Assembly (NCBI RefSeq): GCF_019426345.1
Contig: NZ_JAHLLW010000030.1
Span: 1-35,031, forward strand
Source: Marinomonas lutimaris
GTDB lineage: Bacteria > Pseudomonadota > Gammaproteobacteria > Pseudomonadales > Marinomonadaceae
DNA: 35,031 nucleotides
Direction of reading: 5' to 3'
A program made the position numbers and the translations under genes. A model generated the notes under the pieces. That model worked only from the letters and a program-made list of their open reading frames with translations. It made no database searches and was not told where the DNA came from. Shown here in pieces: positions 8,222-16,523 of this stretch (position 1 is the first letter of the stretch; each line of letters begins with the position of its first letter).

Positions 8222-11146
8222 TTATTTTCCCAACTTTATAAGTGGAATATCTCCACCAGTGATTTTTTTAATATTAGAGGTCAATTCTTTTGCAGTAAAA
8301 CCCAAATTAGGAAGTTTAAGGTGTCCTTGCTCTAATTGTTTTAGTTCAAAGTCATTTAAATTGTTGGCTAAGAATTCCGATGCTGCATTGTGAGCTGTTA
8401 TCTTTTGATTTTCTGTTAATGGCAAAAAAGATATCGGAGTGACACCTGCATCGAATATAAACTGATCTATCAATTTATTTCGTTCCATTTGAAGGCTTTC
8501 ATCAAAAATATGAGAGTAAACGCTTGAAGATCTAACTAAAAGGTCTAGCATTCTGAAATTTGATGTTTCAATATAATTTTGATTATTTAATTCATTCTGA
8601 TCAGAGATAAATATAGGTGATTTATCTGTTGATTTAACTTCTGATAATGTATTTATTTTTTGAATTAGATTGTGCGTTTTATGAATGTCATTAAATATTT
8701 TATCTAATTTCTTTGTCTTAAAATCAAGGAGCGCCTCTTCTTTTTTTATATCTACCTTTAAGCTTTTTGGTATTGCTTCTGGTCCCGAAGATTTAGCCAG
8801 TTTATAGCGTTCATTTTGTAGATCATAAAGTATATCTTTAGTTTTGGTTACACTTTCACTTTCTTTTTTGGAATCTTCTAAAAGTTTATTTCCTTTTAGC
8901 CATAGTGGAATTAACCAAGGTGCACCAGTGATAAAATGCCTACAATTCAAGCAATCTCCTGCTTCAACTGAGCCATATATTGCGCTAAAACCTGATTTAT
9001 TTGTTTTGATTTTTCTAATTAGTTGTCCTCCATCAGAGCAGCGAGTTCCAGAATAAGGGCATATTCCAATGGCATTTGTTTCAAAAATTGAATCTTTATT
9101 TTCCATAGTACTGAAGAAAGAGTCATCATTATTAGTAACCGTATATTTTAAAGCATCTTCATAGGATGTGCTTTTAAGCCAGTTTGCATAATCACCTTGC
9201 TGGTTATCTTCTAATTTCTTCTGGGCACCATTCAAAATGTCATTGATTTTAGCAGGGTTAAATTTGATGTAATGTAAAGTCATTATGATTGATGTATGGC
9301 CCGCTACTATTTTACTAAGGATTTCTATTGGTACACCATTTTCGATTAAAGAAGTAAGGCCTGCAGCTCTGAGTCCATGAGGTGTAAAAATTGATGTTTC
9401 TGGTTGACCTGTTTTACTCCATTTTGTAATGATTTTTTGATATTCACCAACTTCCTTTAGTCTATTTTCAAGTTCAGCCATTAACTCGAACCAAAATTTA
9501 AAAAGAATACTTTCACTTGGTGGTTCATCGCTAGTATTAAAGCTACTTTCAGGGTTTCTGAATAGATAAAACCTGTCAGGGATTTGATTTGAGACAACCT
9601 TACCTGTTTTAGTACTAAATACTGAAGAGGATATATCTGCATATTTTTTGGGTTTTGTGACAGGGTTATATTTTTCTTGCCAATCTCTTAATTCATTAGC
9701 AAGCTTTATTACTTCGGAATTAGACCACGGTATTATGTATCCAGAGTTTTCTCCGAAGCCAGTTCCTATGTCGGCTGTTTTGTTTGTATTTATATATAAT
9801 GCTGGTATTCCTATTCCTTGGGAATAAATTTTATTTATAAATCCTCTTTCAGTTCTCTTTGATTTAACTCTTTTCCAATAGCATGCATGAGGACCTTCGT
9901 TGGCAAGCCAATTACCCGATATGTGGTCAAATTTTTCTGAATCTCCTTCTCCGGAATCAAGACAAATGACTTGGATCTTCCTTAGCGGTAATTCAAGCAT
10001 TATAAGATATGTATAGGTCAGTATTGGATTCCACATATCTACAAATTCATTTTTTTCGTTATCATATCTTTCAAAAAATTGGTTTTTTAGAGATTTTGGC
10101 CATGCAAAATTATCTTCCTTAAGAATTTGTTTGCAGAGAAGAATCCATTTAGTGGGCATTATCCTTTTTGGCGTTTCTATTGGTCTTTTACTAGTTTCCT
10201 TAAACATTCTATTCAAGGATATCACTTCACTTTGACTGAAAAGTTGATAGCCCATAACAGCGATATCCCCATCATCTTCATTAATATCGGCTAAATTTTC
10301 AAAAATGAACCAATCAATGTACTGCTGAATATAATTAATCGTTTTTTTAATTTTTTCTTTTGGTATTCCAGATGTTTTTAGGTGTTCGTAAAACGATGGG
10401 CGATCATAGCTTGAAGCGAAAAGTATCGGCTCATGAACTACTTTGCTTGTTTGATCATGTGCAAAAAGAAAATCCAAAAATATCCGAAATGACTGAAAGT
10501 AATCTTTCGTACTTTTAGTACCTAGTGTTTCAACCCATAGTTGAAAATTAAAGAGCCATTCATTGAATTGAGGGTAAATGAGATTAGTACTGTTTATATC
10601 GACAATATTCCTCTTCATTCTAATGACTTTTGGTATTTTTCTATAGTGTGCACTTTTATTTATTGAATCAAGTGTAGCCGCAATTTTTCGGTATGCATAT
10701 AAAGAAGATTTTGATATTTCTTGGTATGGTTTTTTTCTACGCCCTCGAAAATTTAAGTCTACATCCTTCCATATTTCTAGTGTGATATCTTCTAATTTTC
10801 TTACATCATATATGATTGATAAAAAGTACAAAATTTTTTTAGTGGAAGGACCATAAATATTTTCATATCTATCACTTATTAATCTATTTTTTAAAGAATA
10901 TGAATGAAATTGATCAGAAATAAATAATTCGGCTATGTCTTTTTGGACTTTTTTCTTTAAAGTGAGGCTAAGTTTTTGATATGCTAAAACAAGCTCAAAA
11001 ATTGGAAGTGCTTTTTGATTTTTAGCTCGAGCTTTGAGTATTCTAATTGCCTTTTTGTGTTTTTCAGGTATACCATAAGAATCTAGGATGCATCTAGCTA
11101 TTTCTTCATCATTCAGATTTTCATATATGAAAACTTCATTATTCAT
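8222..11146 (-). CDS. gmtZ: Gamma-mobile-trio integrase GmtZ-like (VPA1269 family) tyrosine recombinase
   Basis: A 974-residue protein carrying a tyrosine recombinase core in its middle: R389 in LPLRKIQV, H590 and R593 in HGLRAA, H617 in AGHTS, and the nucleophile candidate Y626 in LHYIKF. A cluster C696, C703, C732, C735 with H737 lies after the catalytic domain and may bind zinc. A helical C-terminal extension of about 240 residues follows. The size and order match GmtZ of GMT islands. The start ATG at 11,146 is preceded by AAGGAGG, which overlaps the stop codon of the upstream recombinase gene (9-bp gap), so the three genes form one operon read leftward. Strong AT bias and frequent A/T third positions mark it as island DNA. 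Presumed to act with the 487-aa recombinase in integration and excision. Confidence 0.75.
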   Translation of the reverse strand: MNNEVFIYENLNDEEIARCILDSYGIPEKHKKAIRILKARAKNQKALPIFELVLAYQKLSLTLKKKVQKDIAELFISDQFHSYSLKNRLISDRYENIYGPSTKKILYFLSIIYDVRKLEDITLEIWKDVDLNFRGRRKKPYQEISKSSLYAYRKIAATLDSINKSAHYRKIPKVIRMKRNIVDINSTNLIYPQFNEWLFNFQLWVETLGTKSTKDYFQSFRIFLDFLFAHDQTSKVVHEPILFASSYDRPSFYEHLKTSGIPKEKIKKTINYIQQYIDWFIFENLADINEDDGDIAVMGYQLFSQSEVISLNRMFKETSKRPIETPKRIMPTKWILLCKQILKEDNFAWPKSLKNQFFERYDNEKNEFVDMWNPILTYTYLIMLELPLRKIQVICLDSGEGDSEKFDHISGNWLANEGPHACYWKRVKSKRTERGFINKIYSQGIGIPALYINTNKTADIGTGFGENSGYIIPWSNSEVIKLANELRDWQEKYNPVTKPKKYADISSSVFSTKTGKVVSNQIPDRFYLFRNPESSFNTSDEPPSESILFKFWFELMAELENRLKEVGEYQKIITKWSKTGQPETSIFTPHGLRAAGLTSLIENGVPIEILSKIVAGHTSIIMTLHYIKFNPAKINDILNGAQKKLEDNQQGDYANWLKSTSYEDALKYTVTNNDDSFFSTMENKDSIFETNAIGICPYSGTRCSDGGQLIRKIKTNKSGFSAIYGSVEAGDCLNCRHFITGAPWLIPLWLKGNKLLEDSKKESESVTKTKDILYDLQNERYKLAKSSGPEAIPKSLKVDIKKEEALLDFKTKKLDKIFNDIHKTHNLIQKINTLSEVKSTDKSPIFISDQNELNNQNYIETSNFRMLDLLVRSSSVYSHIFDESLQMERNKLIDQFIFDAGVTPISFLPLTENQKITAHNAASEFLANNLNDFELKQLEQGHLKLPNLGFTAKELTSNIKKITGGDIPLIKLGK

Positions 11147-11155
11147 GATGCCTCC

Positions 11156-12619
11156 TTAATTTGGGGTTAGTAAGTCAAGGCCTGGGTTTGTATTTGCAAT
11201 ACGAGATTTTGCATCTTCAAGTATTGAAGCTATTTTCGCCATTTTGGGTTCTGTATAAATCTTTTGTGAAAATACAGATCTTTGATGTAATACGTTTTGT
11301 ATAACTTTTTGATCTACTCCCGCATCTGAAAGTTCTTGACCTGAAAAATGTCTCATTCCATGAGGAGAAGTGCCACTATACTTTCCTCTTGGTATGGTTA
11401 TTCCCAGTTTTTTTTCTAGTCTGTCATAGGCTCTTGATAAAGCTTTGTTATACGCATTAATAGAATAAGGCTCTCCTTGATTTTTTGAGTCATTTAGTAC
11501 AAAAAGAAATGGATGATCTTCTAGCCCTTTTGCTCTACGTATTCTCATAAGTGACTCTCTGTAGCGCATATATTTGAAATACATATCTCTAAATAAAGAC
11601 TCAGCACTTTCATGAATAAACCAAACTAATGCTGACTTTGTTTCATCAAGTTTAAGGTCTTTCCAGCCCGCGTGATAGCTGTTGGTATTTGAATCGTCGT
11701 TTCGTGGAAGTATTCCTCGTTCAGCTAAATATTGACGTCTTGTTTTTATGTATTCTCCATCTATAAAAGTAAGTGCTTCTGAAGGATGGCGTAGTAATGT
11801 AATACATGATCCATTATGTTTTGGAACAATGTCATTAAACCAGAGATGACATGGCTCACTAACTCTTAGAGCTCCAAATAATAGGAGGAGGGTGTACATT
11901 TTTGCAGTTATATCTTCTCCAGTTTGTGTAACAAATCCTTGAGTTATGAGTGGAACAATAAGGTGGCTTGGAAATATTTTTCCTTCTGCTGATTTAATGT
12001 GTCCTGTCGGGTCTTTGCCAAGATAAATTAGATTAGAATCTTCTCTATTTTTAATTCTATTTTGTAACGATTGAGTATTTATTACATGCGATAATATGGA
12101 TTTAGATTTAATTAGTTGGGCTTCATAGATGAAGCGAAGAGTATTTTGTTGATTAATTTTTGATATATTTCTTGCTACTTTACCTTCAATTATGCCTTCA
12201 ATAACACACCACTCAATGAAATTTTTGAGTGAGGATATGACTTTCTTTGTTAAATTGTTTCCTGCCGGCGGCCAGTAAAGCTTTAGTTTGTCTTCATTTG
12301 AATTAGGGTTAATTGTTCCATTCTGGTAAGCGATGGCAAAATGCCTAATTATTTTTCTCTTTTCCGAAAACATATCAATATCTGGATAAGCTTCATTGAA
12401 TGCTCTGCAATAATCAAAGAACAAGCCTACTGATCTTGAGACGTTTCTCTTCCATGATAGGGAACGGCCATAAAAGTGCGTGTGATAATCAATTAGAGCT
12501 CTAAAGAGAACAGTTTTTTTATCTTCTTTTATGTAAAGAGCAGGTACTACAAAGTTATGAATTCCCTCTACTGTTTGAATCAAAACAACATGATATTTAC
12601 CTGTAGCCGAACTTTCCAT
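11156..12619 (-). CDS. gmtY: Gamma-mobile-trio recombinase GmtY-like tyrosine recombinase
   Basis: A 487-residue tyrosine recombinase with a complete catalytic set: R252 in GALRVSEP, H420 and R423 in HGMRH, H445 in VLHQRS and Y455 in KIYTEP. The N-terminal 170 residues look like a core-binding (SAM-like) domain. It is the first gene of the trio and lies nearest the island end, about 190 bp from the tRNA-Arg fragment that is the likely attachment site, which is typical of integrase genes. The ATG at 12,619 has only a modest ribosome binding site (AAGG). It is expected to cut and rejoin DNA at the tRNA target together with the 974-aa partner. An ordinary phage-type integrase is the alternative, but the paired second recombinase argues for the trio. 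Confidence 0.75.
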   Translation of the reverse strand: MESSATGKYHVVLIQTVEGIHNFVVPALYIKEDKKTVLFRALIDYHTHFYGRSLSWKRNVSRSVGLFFDYCRAFNEAYPDIDMFSEKRKIIRHFAIAYQNGTINPNSNEDKLKLYWPPAGNNLTKKVISSLKNFIEWCVIEGIIEGKVARNISKINQQNTLRFIYEAQLIKSKSILSHVINTQSLQNRIKNREDSNLIYLGKDPTGHIKSAEGKIFPSHLIVPLITQGFVTQTGEDITAKMYTLLLLFGALRVSEPCHLWFNDIVPKHNGSCITLLRHPSEALTFIDGEYIKTRRQYLAERGILPRNDDSNTNSYHAGWKDLKLDETKSALVWFIHESAESLFRDMYFKYMRYRESLMRIRRAKGLEDHPFLFVLNDSKNQGEPYSINAYNKALSRAYDRLEKKLGITIPRGKYSGTSPHGMRHFSGQELSDAGVDQKVIQNVLHQRSVFSQKIYTEPKMAKIASILEDAKSRIANTNPGLDLLTPN

Positions 12620-12644
12620 AGAGAACCTTTTCGAAATTGATTTT

Positions 12645-12664
12645 TTTTTGGTAATTTTTGGTAA
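12645..12664. repeat. Tandem 10-bp direct repeat upstream of gmtY
   Basis: TTTTTGGTAA occurs twice in tandem (12,645-12,654 and 12,655-12,664), about 25 bp upstream of the gmtY start and between it and the presumed attachment site. Short iterated sites in this position often serve as recombinase arm sites or autoregulatory operators; the function here is inferred only from position. Confidence 0.35.
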
Positions 12665-12721
12665 TTATTGCAGTGGGTTTGAGCAGAAATCAAGCATAAA
12701 GACTCAATTGACTTAAACAGG

Positions 12722-12749
12722 TTGATTTGGGTGTTGATGTGTTTATAAT
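12722..12749 (+). promoter_or_regulatory. Sigma70-like promoter upstream of the tRNA-Arg fragment
   Basis: TTGATT (12,722-12,727), a 16-bp spacer and a perfect TATAAT (12,744-12,749) point rightward toward the tRNA fragment and tig. The GC-rich stretch GCCGC just after the -10 box resembles the discriminator of stable-RNA promoters. Because the tRNA downstream lacks a 5' half, the promoter may now drive a non-tRNA transcript or tig, or be carried on the element end. Confidence 0.45.
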
Positions 12750-12806
12750 ATGCCGCTAGTTATTATTACTTGTAAGTCTTGGTAAGTAACGGTTAGGGTT
12801 CTAAAA

Positions 12807-12861
12807 GAGCAACCGCCTTCTAAGCGGTAGGTCACTGGTTCGAATCCAGTACGGAGCACCA
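12807..12861 (+). pseudogene. tRNA-Arg (TCT) 3' fragment, probable island attachment site
   Basis: From GAGC at 12,807 to the encoded CCA at 12,859-12,861 the sequence folds as the 3' part of a tRNA. The anticodon stem is ACCGC/GCGGT (12,812-12,816 and 12,824-12,828) around the loop CTTCTAA with anticodon TCT (12,819-12,821). The T arm is ACTGG/CCAGT around TTCGAAT, followed by the acceptor strand ACGGAGC. The expected 5' acceptor strand (GCTCCGT) and D-arm GCTC are absent; upstream there is only a loosely similar stretch (12,789-12,806). This is the pattern left at the distal end when an element inserts in the 3' part of a tRNA gene, with the intact gene at the other end. Confidence 0.75.
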
Positions 12862-12980
12862 TTTTCAGTCCATTACTTTAATTAAATTATTATTTAGGTT
12901 TTGTTGGCTGTAATTGAATAGATGTCTTGTTAATAACGAGATTGCCAACAAATTAAAGCAGGTTCCCGAGAGGAAGTTTT

Positions 12981-14306
12981 ATGCAAGTTTCTGTAGAGAC
13001 AACGTCTCCAATTGAGCGCGTTCTAACAATTAGTGTTCCAGCTGCTCGTGTTGACGAAAAAGTAAATTCTGAAGTGGCTAAAACAGCGAAAACAATCCGT
13101 ATTGATGGTTTTCGTAAAGGTAAAGTGCCTGTTAGTGTTGTGAAGAAACGTTACGGCCAAGGTATTCGTCTTGATGCTGTTGAGCAAATTATGCGTGATG
13201 CGTACGTTGAAGCGATTCAGAAAGAATCTATTCAACCTGCAGGCATGCCTTCAATTGAACCTAAGAACTTTGCTGAAGGCGCTGATCTTGAGTTCGTTGT
13301 AAAAGTAGAAGTTTATCCAGAAGTTACACTAGCTGATAACTCTGCGATCAAAGTTGACCGTGTTGTATCTGAAGTAACTGATGCAGATGTTGATGTGATG
13401 TTGGAAACTTTGCGTAAGCAAAATTCTGAATGGTCTGCTGTTGAGCGCGCATCTGCGGACGGCGATCAAGTAACAATTGATTTTGTTGGTTATCTAGGTG
13501 ATGAGGCTTTCGACGGCGGTGCTGCTGAAGGTCACAAATTGGTTTTGGGTTCCAATACCATGATCCCAGGTTTTGAATCTGGTATCCTAGGTGCTAAAGC
13601 TGGCGAAGAGCGCACTATTGAAGTGACTTTCCCAGAAGATTACCAAGCTGAAAACTTGAAAGGTAAAGAGGCGGCTTTTAAAATTACCGTTTCTGAAGTT
13701 GCTGAGCAAATTCTTCCAGAGCTAGATGATGCTTTTGTTGAGAAATTTGGTCTAGAAGAAGCGACTGTTGCAGCTTTGCGCGCAGAAGTGCGTAAGAACA
13801 TGGAGCGTGAGCTAAATCAAGCAATTAAGTCAAAGCTTAAGAATGCTTTATTTGAAGGTTTGTCTTCAATCAACGAAGTTGAAGTACCTTCAGCTCTTGT
13901 TGACCAAGAAGTTGATGCACTGCGCAAACAAGCTGCTCAGCAGTTTGGTGGCCAAGGTTTTGATGCATCTCAGTTGCCTGCTGAATTGTTCCAAGAAGAA
14001 GCGAAAAAACGTGCGAAGTTAGGTTTGTTGATTTCTGAAGTTATCAAGAAAGATGACTTGAAGGTTGATAATGACCGTGTTCGTTCTTTCTTAGAAGATA
14101 TGGCTCAAGCTTACCAAGAGCCACAGCAAGTTATTGATTTTTACTTAAAGAACAAAGAACAATTAGCTCAAGTTCAATCTGCTGTACTTGAAGAGCAAGT
14201 TGTTGATAAACTGTTAGAATCTGCTCAGGTTACTGAAGTAACTTTGGGATATGAAGACGCTATCAAGCCAAATGCCCAAGCTGAAGAGGCTGGGGAAGAA
14301 GCATAA
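12981..14306 (+). CDS. tig: Trigger factor, ribosome-associated chaperone and peptidyl-prolyl isomerase
   Basis: A 441-residue protein (E. coli 432). The N-terminal ribosome-docking domain has the signature GFRKGKVP near residues 44-51. The FKBP-type isomerase domain spans about 160-245 (VTIDFVGYLG ... FPEDY). A long helical C-terminal domain forms the chaperone cradle. It binds at the polypeptide exit tunnel and shields nascent chains. The ATG at 12,981 has a good ribosome binding site (GAGGAAG). It is the first core gene after the island and heads the classic tig-clpP-clpX-lon cluster. Tandem terminators end its transcript, so clpP is probably expressed mainly from its own promoter. Confidence 0.97.
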   Translation: MQVSVETTSPIERVLTISVPAARVDEKVNSEVAKTAKTIRIDGFRKGKVPVSVVKKRYGQGIRLDAVEQIMRDAYVEAIQKESIQPAGMPSIEPKNFAEGADLEFVVKVEVYPEVTLADNSAIKVDRVVSEVTDADVDVMLETLRKQNSEWSAVERASADGDQVTIDFVGYLGDEAFDGGAAEGHKLVLGSNTMIPGFESGILGAKAGEERTIEVTFPEDYQAENLKGKEAAFKITVSEVAEQILPELDDAFVEKFGLEEATVAALRAEVRKNMERELNQAIKSKLKNALFEGLSSINEVEVPSALVDQEVDALRKQAAQQFGGQGFDASQLPAELFQEEAKKRAKLGLLISEVIKKDDLKVDNDRVRSFLEDMAQAYQEPQQVIDFYLKNKEQLAQVQSAVLEEQVVDKLLESAQVTEVTLGYEDAIKPNAQAEEAGEEA

Positions 14307-14363
14307 GACAAGTCTTATCTTTTTTAATAAGGTCGACATAGCGCTTGCTATGTCGACTTTTTT
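14303..14363 (+). terminator. Tandem rho-independent terminators after tig
   Basis: A first small dyad ATAAGA/TCTTAT (14,303-14,318) is followed by CTTTTTT. A stronger hairpin follows: GTCGACATAGC (14,332-14,342), tetraloop GCTT, GCTATGTCGAC (14,347-14,357), then six T. The second is a perfect 11-bp stem. Confidence 0.88.
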
Positions 14364-14380
14364 GTTTTAAGGAATGCGAT

Positions 14381-15013
14381 ATGAATTTGATGAACCCGAC
14401 TACTGGTCCTGTTGCAATTACAAGTAATGGTCTTGTCCCAATGGTTATTGAGCAGACCGCTCGTGGAGAAAGGTCATTTGATATTTACTCGCGCTTACTT
14501 AAGGAGCGAGTGATTTTTTTGGTTGGTCAAGTTGAAGACCACATGGCCAACTTGGTTGTGGCTCAGTTGCTATTTTTAGAGTCTGAAAACCCAGATAAAG
14601 ATATTCATTTGTATATTAACTCTCCAGGTGGATCGGTTACTGCAGGCATGTCTATCTATGATACTATGCAGTTTATTAAGCCAGATGTTAGTACCATGTG
14701 TATTGGCCAAGCGGCGAGCATGGGGGCTTTGTTATTAACAGCTGGTGCGGCAGGTAAGCGTTATTGTCTGCCAAATTCACGAGTTATGATTCATCAGCCG
14801 TTGGGCGGTTATCAGGGGCAAGCTTCTGACATTGAGATTCATACACGTGAAATTTTAAGTATCAAACATAAATTGAATGAAATTATTTCTTTTCATACTG
14901 GCAAGCCAATTGAGCAAGTTGCTATTGATACGGATCGTGATAACTTCATGAATCCGCAAACAGCAAAAGACTACGGTTTGATTGATGATATCTTGCAGAA
15001 ACGAACAGTTTAA
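14381..15013 (+). CDS. clpP: ATP-dependent Clp protease proteolytic subunit
   Basis: A 210-residue serine peptidase that assembles into a 14-subunit barrel and degrades substrates unfolded by ClpX. The catalytic triad is visible: S113 in [10 protein letters not shown]138 in MIHQPLGG and D187 in the TDRDNFM segment, each offset by two from the E. coli precursor. ATG at 14,381 is chosen because AAGGA (14,369-14,373) precedes it and the protein then matches family length; a longer in-frame start at 14,345 would fall inside the terminator hairpin. The first residues are probably removed autocatalytically, as known for the family. clpX follows 16 bp downstream and is co-transcribed. Confidence 0.97.
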   Translation: MNLMNPTTGPVAITSNGLVPMVIEQTARGERSFDIYSRLLKERVIFLVGQVEDHMANLVVAQLLFLESENPDKDIHLYINSPGGSVTAGMSIYDTMQFIKPDVSTMCIGQAASMGALLLTAGAAGKRYCLPNSRVMIHQPLGGYQGQASDIEIHTREILSIKHKLNEIISFHTGKPIEQVAIDTDRDNFMNPQTAKDYGLIDDILQKRTV

Positions 15014-15029
15014 GAAAAGGGTGGAATAA

Positions 15030-16310
15030 ATGTCGGATGATAATTTTAGCCGTGGCGACCACTCCGATCGGTTATTGTATTGCTCTTTTTGTGGAAAGAG
15101 CCAAGACGAAGTAAAAAAACTTATTGCAGGGCCTTCTGTCTATATTTGTAATGAGTGTGTGGACTTGTGTAATAACATTATTACGCAAGAGCTATCTCAG
15201 ATTTCTGAAGATGGTGAGTCTGCTGATGAATTGCCAACGCCATCAAAATTGAGTGCGGCGCTGGACGATTATGTTATTGGTCAGGACAAAGCGAAACGTG
15301 TTTTAGCTGTGGCGGTTTATAACCACTACAAGCGTTTGCGTCACCAAGGCAAAACGGACACTAGTATTGAGTTGGGTAAGAGTAATATCTTGCTAATTGG
15401 TCCAACTGGTAGTGGTAAGACGCTGCTTGCACAGACGCTTGCTCGTGTTCTGGATGTGCCGTTTACGATTGCTGATGCAACTACATTAACAGAGGCTGGA
15501 TATGTTGGTGAAGATGTCGAGAACATCATTCAGAAACTATTGCAGAACTGTGACTACGATGTAGAAAAAGCGCAACGTGGTATTGTTTATATTGATGAAA
15601 TAGACAAAATTTCTAGAAAGTCTGATAACCCATCTATTACACGTGATGTGTCTGGTGAGGGTGTTCAGCAGGCATTGCTAAAACTCATTGAGGGTACCGT
15701 TGCATCTGTTCCTCCACAAGGTGGGCGTAAGCATCCTCAGCAAGAATTTTTGCAGGTCGATACATCGAATATTTTGTTTATTTGTGGTGGTGCGTTTGCA
15801 GGTTTGGAGCGTGTTATTAGCGATAGAACAGAAAAAAGTAGTATTGGTTTTTCTGCAACAGTGAAGAGCAAAGAAGAAGGCCGATCTTTTTCTGAGGCGG
15901 TTCACCGTGTAGAAACGGAAGATTTAGTTAAATTCGGTTTGATTCCAGAATTTGTTGGTCGTTTGCCTGTTGTGGCAACACTTTCAGAGTTGGATGAAGA
16001 AGCCTTGATGACGATCTTGAGTCAGCCTAAAAATGCGCTTGTTAAGCAATATCAGCACTTGTTTGAACTTGAAGGTGTTGAGTTAGAGTTCACTCCTGAG
16101 TCTTTACGTGAAGCGGCTAAGTTAGCTTTAGAGCGTAAAACGGGTGCTCGAGGTTTGCGGAGTATTTTAGAGTCTGCTTTATTGGATTGTATGTACGAGC
16201 TTCCAACTCGTAATGATGTAGTGAAAGTTGTTATGGACGCTACTTCAATTCGTGGTGAATCTGCGCCTTTAATGGTGCTAGAAAAAGAAGAGTTGGCTAA
16301 AAACGCTTAA
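15030..16310 (+). CDS. clpX: ClpX AAA+ unfoldase, ATPase subunit of the Clp protease
   Basis: A 426-residue hexameric unfoldase that recognises tagged substrates and feeds them to ClpP. The N-terminal zinc-binding domain has C18, C21, C40 and C43. The AAA+ module has Walker A GPTGSGKT (about 124-131) and Walker B VYIDEIDK, the RKH loop in GGRKHPQQ, and the IGF loop (SSIGFSA) that docks on ClpP. A sensor-2 arginine region [10 protein letters not shown] lies near the C-terminus. It follows clpP directly and ends before a strong terminator, so clpP-clpX form one unit. Confidence 0.98.
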   Translation: MSDDNFSRGDHSDRLLYCSFCGKSQDEVKKLIAGPSVYICNECVDLCNNIITQELSQISEDGESADELPTPSKLSAALDDYVIGQDKAKRVLAVAVYNHYKRLRHQGKTDTSIELGKSNILLIGPTGSGKTLLAQTLARVLDVPFTIADATTLTEAGYVGEDVENIIQKLLQNCDYDVEKAQRGIVYIDEIDKISRKSDNPSITRDVSGEGVQQALLKLIEGTVASVPPQGGRKHPQQEFLQVDTSNILFICGGAFAGLERVISDRTEKSSIGFSATVKSKEEGRSFSEAVHRVETEDLVKFGLIPEFVGRLPVVATLSELDEEALMTILSQPKNALVKQYQHLFELEGVELEFTPESLREAAKLALERKTGARGLRSILESALLDCMYELPTRNDVVKVVMDATSIRGESAPLMVLEKEELAKNA

Positions 16311-16337
16311 TTCTTTAAAGCTCGACAAATAAATATA

Positions 16338-16378
16338 AAGCCGAATTTAAGTTTTATTACTTAAATTCGGCTTTTTTT
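16338..16378 (+). terminator. Rho-independent terminator after clpX
   Basis: AAGCCGAATTTAAG (16,338-16,351) pairs perfectly with CTTAAATTCGGCTT (16,360-16,373) around an 8-nt loop, followed by a T run. It separates clpPX from lon. Confidence 0.92.
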
Positions 16379-16430
16379 ATGATGTTTCGCTTTAAAACAC
16401 TGTGTAGACTAAATTCAAATAGTGATGGCG

Positions 16431-16458
16431 CTTGTAATTTCAGGCTTCGCCCTTATCT
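16431..16458 (+). promoter_or_regulatory. Heat-shock (sigma32)-like promoter of lon
   Basis: CTTGTAA (16,431-16,437) and CCCTTATCT (16,450-16,458) are separated by 12 bp, close to the sigma32 consensus CTTGAAA / CCCCATNT. It lies between the clpX terminator and lon. lon is a known heat-shock gene in gammaproteobacteria. Confidence 0.45.
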
Positions 16459-16523
16459 CTTTCCTAATCAATGTTGAAATATAAAAGTGCGCTTTTCTTT
16501 ATGTGCCCGGATTGGAAAAAAAT

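Larger units (their letters stand above)
1..12861. mobile_element. Right-hand part of a Gamma-Mobile-Trio (GMT) type genomic island
   Basis: The stretch from the window start to the tRNA-Arg fragment is interpreted as an integrated island whose left end is not in the window. What is seen: two tyrosine recombinase genes and an accessory gene abut a 3' tRNA fragment with no 5' half, and the cargo genes are much more AT-rich than the housekeeping genes beginning at 12,981. What is known: the trio gmtY-gmtZ-gmtX marks mobile islands in gammaproteobacteria that carry defence systems and other cargo. What is inferred: the intact tRNA-Arg gene and the other attachment site lie to the left of position 1. 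The cargo visible here is a regulator, a STAND nuclease and a CoiA-like nuclease. Confidence 0.75.

Noticed and set aside
12785..12861. A complete functional tRNA-Arg gene
   Set aside because: The 5' acceptor strand and D arm cannot be paired with the intact 3' half, so only a fragment is called.
14345..14380. Longer N-terminus for ClpP
   Set aside because: The upstream start lies in the tig terminator hairpin and lacks a ribosome binding site.
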